Positions 35,693-46,535 of a stretch of DNA of 64,000 nt are shown piece by piece (positions within the stretch are counted from its first letter, which is position 1; every line of letters begins with the position of its first letter). The DNA is from Cornus controversa. Lineage: Eukaryota > Streptophyta > Magnoliopsida > Cornales > Cornaceae. The notes below the pieces were generated by a model. It was not told the DNA's origin, did not search any database, and saw only the letters and a program-made list of their open reading frames with translations. The DNA is taken from positions 43,328,806 to 43,392,805 of the forward strand of contig CM048848.1 of the NCBI GenBank assembly GCA_026545225.1, in the 5' to 3' direction. Both the position numbers and the translations under genes were made by a program.

Positions 35693-38355
35693 TAGGGAAA
35701 TTGGATTCCAATTGAACTTTGGTGACATGGACGACGAGTCATACCAGTAAGGCTCTCTCACTTTTAGATAGAATAGGAGACCGAAGATTCAATCTCCTAC
35801 TCAGATATGAAATGTATTCTACCTCTATAAATACGATGGAAATTCATTAGGTAGGCAAGTAATATCATTTGAGTGCCTTTACAATTTTTAAGCCTTTTCG
35901 ATTCTGACTTGACCGTCGGAGCGTAGTCAGCCGACACCATACCGGTGTCCCTCCAGTTACCCTTTTATTATCTTTTTCACATTAGCGTTGACCCGAATTG
36001 TTTGACAATTTCTGCTTCATCAGTTGGCGCCGTCTGTGAGAATGACTTAACTATTCTCCAATAAGCATGATGCCCTTATGATCTGGTTTAAACATTGGTG
36101 CCAAACAAGATCTCCCACCGATCACAACCTACCAGCCAGGCAAGACCCTCCTGCCAGTCACAACCTTCCATCCCGACAGGACCCTCATATCGATCACAAC
36201 CTCCTAGATGGGCAAGACCCTCCTGTTGGTCAAAACCCTTCCATCGACAAATATGGTACCCCAAGGGTCCAAGGATATTTGAATCCCCCTATGGGTGGGA
36301 AAAGTGTACTGGCCCCTGGTCATGGAAATTTGTTCGAAGTACATCCTAGCACCACGATTGACAAAGAGTGTGTCGCAGCGTTGGAACACTATATTCAGAA
36401 CCTCAATTAAAGTCTAATACAAGTGCTCCAGCAAAATATGGGAATCATACAACGCCTTCCTCCCATAAATCTGGCACTCTCACGGAGTCACCATAACCCA
36501 ACTAATATAGAGAGGAATAAAATTGTACGAAATGATGGTCCTCCGGTAGCAGAGGATGCTATCTAAAGTCGTGTGAGAGGCCAACAAAATCGCAGGGGGG
36601 GCGACAAGTTGTGGCTGATCCCATTTATCCATTGCCCACGAGGACCCACATTTATAGAGACTCTGGGCATGTAGGGGAAACAACTTGTTATAACTTGGTA
36701 TGCAATAACTTAAAACTAAAGTGGAGAGCATGACCCATGCCCCAAAGGGAAAGGGTATTGCTACAGTTGAAGATCTTGTACAATAAAAAGGGTACTGCTA
36801 CAGTTGAAGATCTTGTACAATAAACCAACCTCCTTTTAACTTTGATGTGATGAGTTATCCTTTACCCACCAAATTCAAAATGCCAACTCTGAAAAACTTT
36901 GACGGGACCAAGGATCCGCTTGACCATCTAGAGACATACAAGGTTCTTATATACCTCTAATGGGTGTAAGATGAGATCATGTGAAGGGCCTTTCCCATCC
37001 CATTGAAAGGTTTTGCTCGGGTATAATTCAATTACCTGAAGCCTGGATTAGTACAGTCCTTTAAGAATTTGAGTCGATAGTTTGTGAGTAACTTCATCGT
37101 AGGCTGCAGACATTGGAAGCCAGCAATCTATTTATAGAACGTGAGACAAAATAAGGGAGAATCCTAGCAGGACTCAGTTCAACAAAGAGATTCTACATGT
37201 TGATGCATTGGATGACAAAGTGGCTGTTACCGCATTCTTGGGAGGTCTACAACCCTTGAAATTCATGTATTTTATCTCTAAGCAACCCCTAGAAAGCATA
37301 TCAAAACTACTTATGATAGTCGAGAAGTACTTGAATGTAGAAGATACTCTTAGTGCGCGAAGGAAAAACGAGAGTGATGATAAAAAAAATAAAGATGAAA
37401 AGGCAAACCTCCAGCACAGAAGAGCAAAGGGAGACCAAGTACAGTAAGCCTTTAGATAGACTATCTTGGTAGGACAAATATCTTAGCTTCACTTCGTTGA
37501 GTACGCCGATAAGCCAAATCCTCTTCCACATTTAAGATGGACCCACTGTGATGCACCCCCCAAAGTTAAGGACCAATCTGGAGAAGATATCCTATGATGA
37601 ATACTGTAGATTCCATTGTGATTATAGACATGATATAAATGAATGTATTGACTTGAAGAAATAGATTGAAAGCCTAATTTTCAAGGTGCAGTTGCGTAGG
37701 TTCGTGGCCAGTGATGGTTGGGGGGCATAAAACCCCCCGTGCAGAGATAGAGACAATCACACTCAAGGGCACCAACCATTAGGTGAAATTAGGATCATCT
37801 CAGGGGGATTTGCAGGTGGTGGTAAGGGCATTCATTATGCAAAGCCAACAAAGGACCTTATTAAGGTATTTGTATGATGAAGAAGCAGCTGCATCATCAT
37901 TGGAGCGTTGGGCATCTGAAGATCCTTTGAGAGCTGGGCATTTGAGAAAATACTACCAGTAAGTAGCTACATCATCCTTGGAGTGTTGGGCATTTGACAA
38001 AATACTACTGGTAAGAATTCTCATAGTCATACTTTAGACAACTTTACTTCTTTTCAATTGTTTTAGTGTAGTGCCGAAATTTATCTCTAGCTAAAAGGAT
38101 AATTTAGTAACTAAACATAAATTGTTGATAGATATATAGTTAAAGTATCAATAAATTTCCTTCTGTTTTCAAAAAATAATTATGGAAATTGCTGCAAAGA
38201 TGCAACATTGTTCAATTAATCCCATTAAGGCACACCTCATTTAAAAATACCTTTAATGAAAAACAGGGAATGAATGAATTTCGATAATATTGTTTGACTA
38301 ACTCCATTGGGGCACACCTCATTTAAGAGGACTTTTAATGAAAAGGCGGAATGAA
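35693..38355 (+). mobile_element. Tat-lineage Ty3/gypsy fossil: LTR end, primer site and gag part
   Basis: The LTR 3' half (about 35693-36022) matches 23810-24130. It is followed by the Tat-type primer site TTGGCGCCGTCTGTGAGAAT (36024-36043). Then come Pro-rich text with repeats of 'cgatcacaacct' (36115-36250), the capsid region with 'MPTLKNFDGTKDPLDHLETY' at about 36880-36940, the segment DDKVAVTAFLGGL at 37211, and a Cys/His-bearing region near 37600 typical of the gag/protease boundary. It ends by about 37860 without protease, reverse transcriptase or integrase. From 37880 to 38355 two short direct repeats ('tcattggagcgttgggcat' type, and 'ggcacacctcatttaa' type) resemble Tat LTR 5' sequence. 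Broken, old, several breaks. Confidence 0.75.
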
Positions 38356-39028
38356 TGAATTCTAGAAAAATAATTAATCCATCTCTGTTTTTTTTCTTTC
38401 AAAATTATTAGTGATGGTAATGGGACAAGTATGGAACAGGTTTGCCTAAACCCATACCCACTCTATTTAATCAAAACTAAAAAGAAAGGACATAAATATA
38501 TATCTAGAAAAAACAATTATTCCATCTCTGTTTTTTTTTTTTCAAAATTATTAGTAATGATAATGGGACGAGTATAGAACGGGTTTGCCTAAACCCATAT
38601 CCGCTCTATTTAATCAAAAGTCCTCCCATACCCGTCCCAAACCTAGAACGGGTTCACCTCCCAAATCTCATCCTTTCTTGTTAGAAGGAAAGTAACCCCG
38701 TTCCCGTCCACTTTATATTTTGAAATAGAGCAATATGGGTCGAACGGGGTGAGACCTAGCTAATTTGTTTACTTTTTTATTGTGAGTCAAGCTTACATTA
38801 ATTGTATGATCTAGCCTACTTAATAGGAGAGAATAACCTGTTTACTTAAAAGATGAATGCACTTAAAGAGTTAATAATTAAAGGGTGTAATATTATTAAC
38901 AATAATATATATCTAGTAAAAATGAAACATTTTATGTCAAGTAACATTGATGTAACATAGAAATCATCAATTAAATAAAGAGTGATGAAATGGTGGAGAA
39001 ATGAAACATTCTATTTCTAGTAATTATT

Positions 39029-39557
39029 TGTAATAGCCCACTCCACCTGATGGTATGATATTATCCGCTTTGGTCCTAAGCTCGCACAGTTTTGTTCTTG
39101 GATTTTTTCCTAAAAGGCCTCATACCATTCGGAGAGAACACACTACATATAAGCACATCCCCTTCTCCACACCTAGGCGATATGGGATTGAGCACCCTGT
39201 AGCCTACTAGTGTGGAAGCTTGTCCAGTATCTCTCGCATCCGCCCACAAGGGTCACGATAATCCACTACCCTAGAAGGCCCGACATCCCCGTCGGCATAC
39301 TTCTGGCTAGGTTTGGCTCTGATACCATTTGTAACGGCTCGCTCCACCTGATAGTATGTTATTGTCCACTTTGGACCTAAACTTGTACAGTTTTATTTTT
39401 GAATTTTATCCCAAAAGACCTCATACCATTTGGAGATAATACACTACATATAAGCACATCCCCTTCTCCACACCCAGGTGCTGTGGGATTGAACATCCTA
39501 TAACCTGCTAGTGTGGTAGCTCACCTAGTGTCTCTCACACCCACCCACATCACAACA
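39029..39557 (-). mobile_element. TRIM (terminal-repeat retrotransposon in miniature), whole, block C only
   Basis: Two direct LTRs of about 227 bp (39029-39255 and 39330-39557) flank a 74-bp interior. Both start TGTAA and share 'ctccacctgat.gtatg', 'agcacatccccttctccacacc' and 'tctctc'. The interior ends in TGGCTCTGATACCA (39314-39327), the reverse of an initiator-Met-tRNA primer site, two bases before the right LTR, so the element reads on the minus strand. The 5-bp duplication TTATT flanks it at 39024-39028 and 39558-39562. Block B has the unoccupied site near 26690. Noncoding and structurally complete; LTR differences point to a moderate age. Confidence 0.9.
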
Positions 39558-39601
39558 TTATTATTAATACCATGCTGCTCTTCCAGGAAATCATTCATGT
39601 A

Positions 39602-40244
39602 TAGGGGTGGCAATTCATGTTGGCGGATGAAAATCGTGTCGTGTCAATTTATAAGTATTTTAAACATGTCAACTTGAACACGACTTTAATAATTGTGTCA
39701 GAATTCAAACACGACCCATTTATTAAATAGGTAATACGACACAACTCGTGTAACTCATTTAATAAACGAGTCATGTATATATGACACGACTTGTTTAATG
39801 ACATATTTAACTCGTTCAACTTAAATAGGTTATGTAATATGTTTATTAACTTAAGTATAAAATCCAAATATAATGAAAAAATTGAAAGAATTAAATTCAC
39901 AAAAATGATAATAATTGGAATAATACAATTAAAAAGAAAAAAGAAAAAGAAGAAGAATAAGAAGAAGAAGAAGAAGAAGAAAAAGCCCAAATGTAGTATC
40001 CATATTGGATTTATATTGAAATAATAGAAATGACCATAGTAATTGAGTTAAAACAAGTTACGAGTTGACCTGAATGATTATGACATGATTAATTAATTAA
40101 TTAAATGCAACTAATCAAGGTGAGCTCCAAAACACCAACACGGCACGATTATGACAAGAATATAATTAAGGTCAATTCAAACCCGCTAACTCCGTGTCAT
40201 GATCGAGTTATGTTGGTGGGTCATATCATATTTTTCCATCCCTA
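39602..40244. mobile_element. hAT-type MITE, block C copy, 643 bp
   Basis: Ends TAGGGGTGGCAATTC and TTTTTCCATCCCTA are inverted. The 8-bp repeat TTCATGTA flanks it exactly at 39594-39601 and 40245-40252, the hAT length. The interior is the 'cgtgtcgtgtcaattt' type. The counterpart in B is 26770-27387. The predicted ORFs over it on both strands are by-products. Confidence 0.88.
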
Positions 40245-40689
40245 TTCATGTAGAAGAAAATTATGCGTTCAAACGAAACAGGGAGGGGCGAGTACGGGGT
40301 GGACGGAATTATATCAAATTTTGACCCAAATTCATACTCGTGGTGGGTTCTAATTTTTATTTCCATACCCGCCCTTAGAGAAATAGAAAAGGGTTCCCAT
40401 ACCCGTCCCATTAGGGACGAGACGGGGCAACCAAAATTGTCATCCCCAATTTTAAGAACTAATTGTTTGACCAATTTAGTTTTTGTTTTCAGAAAGTATG
40501 AAAATAAAAAGTAATTTTTAATAATTATCTGAAAGTGACATTTTTTTAACTCAGTAGCTTTCAGGGGGAAAAAATAGAAAATTAACAAACACATGAATTA
40601 TTTGAACCATTTTTTAATTTAATCCTTATAAAAAAACTGAACCAACCATGTGTTAAAATTTTATTATATTTTCTTCCTTTTTTTGTCAT

Positions 40690-41340
40690 ATATTTTGAAT
40701 ATAGTGAGACAACAAACATAAATTGGGAAGTGATGTTGCCAAATCAACATATCCTAACCATATAGCACATAAAAGAACCAACATAAATTGGGAAGTATTG
40801 TTGCCAAGTCAACATATCCTAACCATATAGCACATAAAAGAACCAACATTTTTAAAAATAAAATTATTAATTTTTTTAAAATTCCTACCATGTGTTAAAA
40901 TTTTATTATATTTTCTTCTTTTTTTTGCCATATATTTTGAATATAGTGAGACAACAAACATAAATTGGGAAGTGATGTTTTTTTTTTTGAAGGTTAAAAA
41001 AAAAAAAATTGGGAAGTGATGTTGCCAAGTCAACATATCCTAACCATATAGCATATAAAAGAACCAACATAAATTGGGATGGATTGTTGCCAAGTCAACA
41101 TATCCTAACCATATAGCACATAAAAGAATCAACATTTTTAAAAATAAAATTATTAATTTTTTTAAAATTCCTACCATGTGTTAAAATTTTATTATATTTT
41201 CTTCTTTTTTTTTGTCATATATTTTGAATATAGTGAGACAACAAACATAAATTGGGAAGTGATGTTGCCAAGTCAACATATCCTAACCATATATAGCACA
41301 TAAAAGAACCAACATTTTTAAAAATAAAATTATTAATTTT
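40690..41340. repeat. Higher-order tandem array, about 66-bp and about 290-bp units
   Basis: The phrase 'ataaattgggaag' then 'gatgttgccaagtcaacatatcctaaccatatagcacataaaagaaccaac' (here split) occurs five times, starting near 40713, 40779, 40959, 41069 and 41248, some copies followed by an 'atttttaaaaataaaattatt' tail and a 'ccatgtgttaaaattttattatattttcttc' segment. A and B have one copy each (near 11260 and 28715), so the array grew in C alone. One unit is broken by a T/A-run insertion at 40975-41010. Confidence 0.85.
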
Positions 41341-41586
41341 TTAAAAATTCCTTTTCAAGGTATGTATACAAATTGGAGTTTTTGAGAGCTCAAACTCACG
41401 ATTGCCTTACAATTCGGCTGTCGACACATTAATTCCCAAACCTTTTTAATGTTTAGTCGGCTTTACATATATGGGGTTGTGTATGATGAAAAAATCCTGT
41501 ATACTTGGCTTTTAAATTATATGTTACCGTAAGTGGATGAGTCTTTCTCTGTCTCTTCAAGTTTTAACCTTAGGTGGGTTTATTTT

Positions 41587-42112
41587 TGCTTCGAACATGA
41601 TTCATTAATTAAATGTGTAACAAATTATGCGGATGTTTAATAATAGGTCATGGAACTCACAACATGACATAATCCGTTTAATAACCTATTTAACTCATTT
41701 CAGATAAATGAGTCATATAACCCGTTTATTAACTTAAGTATAAAATATAAAATATAATGAAAAAATTGAGTCAATGACTGACTAAATACATAAAAATGAG
41801 AATAATTGGAACAATACAATTATAAAAAGTCCAATGACAATATCCATATTGGAATTATATTAAATCATATAAATGTCCATTGTAATTGGATTAAAATAAA
41901 TTACAGATTAATTAGGTCAATCTGACATGATTAATTAAATGAGTCTAATCGGGTTGAGTTCCAAAATATAAACACGACATGATTAATTAAACAAATTAAT
42001 CAGTTTGACAAGATTATGACATGAACACAATTAATTAGGTTAATCCGAATTGACTAACTTTGTGTCATGTTAGAGTTTTGTTAGTTAATTATGTCAAATT
42101 TTGCTTCTCCAA
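41587..42112. mobile_element. Second hAT-type MITE of block C, degraded
   Basis: Counterpart of 29085-29680; same order of 'catgattaattaaa', 'gagtctaatcgggttgag' and 'caattaattaggttaa' words. Ends are not clear. Confidence 0.6.
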
Positions 42113-42499
42113 GTAATCCTAATTTTTATGATCACAATAAAAAAACACTGTCAATAAGGCAGTGAGATATTAATCTCATAGAGATTTCACAATTTTAAAC
42201 TCATCTCCTTTTAAAATGAAAGATAAAGAGTTCGAATCTCTCCAAAAATATTATTAAAAGTTTCATACTTCCATTGATTGCCTCTCATAAATCACAAGAA
42301 GGATGCTCCTAGTTTATCTTTAATCTTTCAAATGTACTAACCATACACTCACATACCTGACCTAAAGTAGATCCCAAAATTTGCCCCACTTCATTACCTT
42401 GGACTTTGTAGTCTAGCAATGGGCACGATAAGGGAGTCCGGAAGACTCCAAATCCATTTTAAAGGTGGAATTTCATATCTATTTAACATTTTGAGTCAT

Positions 42500-44640
42500 T
42501 TATACAGTTTATCATGAAATCAACTTTAAATCAAGCCCTAATTAGGGTTCTTAATATCGTAATTTGGATTCTGATCAACATCGAAGGGTCATAATCTCTT
42601 ATTCAATCTAATTAAAGGGTAAAAAACTCCATTTTGAATCACAATCCATCTAATTACACCATTCGATTTCTAACTCGCCCACCTTACTACTCCAATTTCA
42701 AGAAATCAAACAAAAATGATTTTCAACCCCCACCGATTCTCAATATTTTAATCATCATTGTGTCATATTGAAACCTCAAATGGATACTTCCATGGTAAAA
42801 TTCATGTAATTCTGCCACTCCAAAATTACTATTCAATCGAGTTATTTTCCCTGATCAATCTTCAAAGAGGCCCCAAAAGCCGTCTAATTATATTAGAAGT
42901 TGAATAATTATAAAACACATCTACGACCATGCATGTTTATCCTTGAAAAACTTTTCTTCGTCATAAAATGTTCATCACCGAGCATGCATTTTTAGGCGAA
43001 ATTTCAACCTTGTCACAACTATAGTTGCAACCAGTATAAATTATACCCTACGTATCTATAGATGCGACCAGGTATGGTTTTTGCTTCAAAATGACACTTC
43101 AGAATTTGGGATTACACAGTAATGACCCTTTAAATTTTGATGTGAAAATGTCATAGGTTTCCTAACAGCCTCCAATTAAGTCTTCTTAGGTCAAGTTCAA
43201 GGCATCGAAGTAGCCTTCTCCTCTTCAGAATCAGTTTCCAATCCTCTATTGAAGAGAAAGAAGAAGATGAAAAACTCCTCCAAATGAAGGAGCATCTCTC
43301 ACAGCCTAGTCCAAGTTGATCCAATTAAAGGAAAGTTTCTAATTTATAGTTTTCTTAAGAAGACACAGTAAGCCTCTTAAATTTCCTCTTCTCTTCGCTC
43401 TCCTTCTATAGGAGCAAGTATAAGTTGCGCCGGGTGCATCTGGACCATTAGTTACCTACACGCGTGGTGGATTCATGACGCGTGTAATGCACCGATGACT
43501 CAGATGCGCCCTGTACATGTGAGCTGAACGTATCCAATATCTATTCCTTCTATAGATGCATTACTTGTTTTTTTCTTTTCTTTTGATTTTCCTTTTTATC
43601 TCTTTTGCATGCATTTTCTCATATTCTACCTTTTTTTATTTTTTTCCTTTTATCGTATCTTTTGGTCCATATTTTGTTTGTGCAGTTGCCCTTACTAGCT
43701 TACTCCTCTCTTCAAAATAGGTTTAATTATGCTAAAACTTGACAGTGGTAACATTGGGGACGGTCGCATGTGCTGAATGGGGAGATGGGTGAGTTCCTCT
43801 TGTGACCCTTTTTCAACCTTAAAACCCTTTAGAATTTTTATCCTCAAAAATATTTTATGTATCTGCATTCAAGACATTATAATATGATTTTCGTGATTAA
43901 CATGTTAAAAAAACATAATTGATCAATTTAACATGTTAAAAATTGCATTAATATTTAAGGGAAACTATGGTAAAATTCTTTTAAAATTGGTTTAGACTTA
44001 ACATTATAATATGATTTTCGTGATTAACATGTTAAAAAAACATAATTAATCAATTTAACGTGTTAAAAATTGCATTGATATTTAAGGGGAGCTATGCTAA
44101 AATTCTTTTAAAATTGGCTTAGACTTGACCATAGGCTAAAACCACCATTGTAATGGACAAAGGTAGAAATTCTAACATATTTTAGTGTAGTTTAATAACT
44201 AAATTCATGCATTTTTAGGCTACATGAACTAGACTTAGTCCCAGGACATTGTGATTATTTTACTGAATTTTCGAAAAAATTCAAAAACAAAAGTTTTGTA
44301 AACTTTTCAAAACCAATTTTTATTCTTGTAAGGGAGTTCCATGATATTTTTAACCAAAATATACATTATAATTTTTTTTTTTACATCCCTCAAAAACCCC
44401 ATAATTTTTTTCAAAACTATCTTTTTTTTTTTTTCCGAAAAACCGTCAAAAATGCAAATTTTGGAATTTTCAAAAAGACTACTGTTTTATCTAAATTTTT
44501 GGCATTTTGTTGTTTAAAATCATTCTGAAATTATCCCAAAAATCCTTTCATTTATGAGTTTGTTTGGAATTTTGCCCAAATTTCAGAAGTAATTTTAAGT
44601 TTTTTGTTCTTTCGATTGGAACATGTTATAGTGGGGTTTT
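42500..44640. repeat. Interspersed repeat family R1, third copy
   Basis: Matches 2031-2880 and 4107-4735 (the copy at the left of the window, minus its solo LTR) in order. It contains the uninterrupted target of that LTR near 43330 and its own small foldback insertion at 43412. Two copies of 'gattaacatgttaaaaaaacataatt' about 120 bp apart (43898 and 44021) mark a local duplication. Noncoding. Confidence 0.6.
43412..43544. mobile_element. Foldback MITE-like insertion, 133 bp
   Basis: An 11-bp direct repeat TCCTTCTATAG flanks it (43401-43411 and 43545-43555). The corresponding site in the R1 copy at 4165-4185 has a single, uninterrupted 'ctctctatagatgtatta'. The interior is a hairpin: GGGTGCATCTGGACCATTAG on the left pairs with GGCGCATCTGAGTCATC read in reverse on the right, around two ACGCGT words. 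The hairpin does not reach the outer ends, so the class is uncertain. Confidence 0.7.
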
Positions 44641-45618
44641 AAAGTTTATTTACATGATGAAAAATTGGAGCCTTGCTACACGGGAATCACAAATACTTAT
44701 ATAAGAGTAACATATCCATATCGTGTTTGTATGAAATATCGATACTTATCGAATACTCACCGATACATGTCCAATACTTATTAAACGTATTCATAATTTT
44801 AAAATATATATTTTTTATTTGTAACACGTATTTATACTTCGACCACATATCCAATATTTCTCAAATACTTCAGAACACATCTTTAACAAATTTTGAGTAT
44901 TAAAATATAACTTTTCCAACAATAATATCATAGTATGATTATTAAAAAAAGTTTAAAATTTATTTAAAAAACAAATATTGAGATATATATCATGATTTAG
45001 AACAAAACTTATTAATGTAAATTATGCATTATGATTCTTAACTCTTATTTTGTTTATTAATTATAATATTTTTTAAAGAAATATTAATAATTTAATTTTT
45101 TGTATATATAAAAATATAATTTATTATTTTTATATTATCGTACCATATCTTGTTTTTTTAGATTTGTCGTATCGTTTTATTTGTATGATGTCGTATTCGT
45201 ATTAATTGATTTATAGTATCTCTTGGTCGTTCTCCATTCTTCTGTTGTTGGAAGTGAAGAAATCTAGAGAGAGAGAGACATGGCTCCGAACATGTGTGTA
45301 TATATATATATATAGTGTACCTATGGTAGCTTTGAAGCTCTATTATTATTGTTCTTTTTATTTATTCTTTTCTTCAAATTTGTAGAAAATTCTTTCTTTT
45401 TTCATCCAAAATATTATTTCAATATATATATAAATCCTATTTCATTATAGTAAAATATATCACAATTCATTTCTTGTTGATGAATTTTACTTTTCTTCTA
45501 TTCATATCGAAAGAGTTTTTTTTGTAATATATTAATACACTATTTTAGGTAGGGGCGGAGCTAAGATTTTGGTGTGCCAATTTTTTTTTTAACATCAGTT
45601 TAATATTAGTTTTATTTA
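44641..45618. other. Intergenic; old MITE-like segment
   Basis: Between 44700 and 45200 repeated 'cgatacttatcgaatactcaccgatac'-style phrases (broken here) and a right side 'atcgtaccatatcttg' suggest a degraded inverted-repeat element. (TA) runs at about 45300. No gene seen. Confidence 0.35.
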
Positions 45619-45949
45619 GAGTAATTTACACTTAAACCCCCTCACCTTTGCTTTTATTTCACTTTGACCCCCTCACCTTTGCAAAATTACACTGTCCCCT
45701 ATCAGACCTTGTCGGCTGACAGAATAAACTTTTTGGATGAAATGACTAAACTGCCCTTGTTGTGTTAAAAAATATTTTTTTATACCAAACACACTATTCC
45801 AATCTTGTCTTTCCTGATCAACCAAACCAAACACTCCACTAAAGATCCTGTCAACTGAATCAAAACCAAATACTTCACTCTCATTCTCTACGTTGACTAC
45901 CTAACTAATTATGACTCTAGAAATCCAATAGTACACACTACACCCCAAA

Positions 45950-46530
45950 ACCATCGATGATGACCGGAGACGCAGGCGATCCGGCCACCACCACAACCAC
46001 CCACTCTATCCACAAACAGAAACACTAACTACCACCTCCCCACCACCACTGTCGTCAACACCATGCACCACCAAGAAACTAACCCTCATGCCCCTTATCT
46101 TACTCATCTACTTCAAAATCGCCGGTGGCCCTTCAGAGAAAAATCGTCGTGCAAACCGTCTATAAGCCACCACAACCCCCATCTACTATTTCCACGAACC
46201 AAACATAATCGTACAATCCAAAATCATTGACATTCCTAATCTCACATTCAACAACAATCTCTCTCTTTGGCAAACCCAATCGAACTCATCCTCACTATCA
46301 CTGAAGCCATCGTTGTCTCTAATCGCCGTCGCCATCAACGACGACTGTCACGAGAGCTCAAACCACCGTCGTTAGCTTTGAGTTACAATCATCGTCGCCA
46401 CCTTCACCTTCTTATGTCCTCATCACCTAAGGCTGTTGTCACAACTCTCTCTGTCTTCGTTGCCTACCAACCTTAACTGTTACCATCGTCATGCTGGAGC
46501 GTCACTGAGAACCTTGGTCGTTCTCTCTCT
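45950..46530. pseudogene. GC-rich, possibly captured sequence in the Mutator-like element
   Basis: The base composition jumps relative to both sides. Short frames are open on both strands (for example 46267-46476, with Arg/His/Pro-rich text), but codon use is biased by CCA/CGT repeats and no family is recognisable. It is probably a gene fragment carried by the element rather than an expressed gene. Confidence 0.35.
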
Positions 46531-46535
46531 ATGCC

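Larger units (their letters stand above)
38356..42850. repeat. Segmental duplication block C
   Basis: Counterpart of block B (26020-29826 plus 34541-35195) in the same orientation. Shared: the tandem pair near the left end, hAT MITE 1 (39602-40244), the 'gatgttgccaagtcaacat' stretch, hAT MITE 2 (41587-42112), the SINE 3' part and repeat R1. C-only: the TRIM and an expanded tandem array at 40690-41340. No small HSHCPQTAR gene is upstream, so duplication of this block either did not include it or it was lost. Confidence 0.8.
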
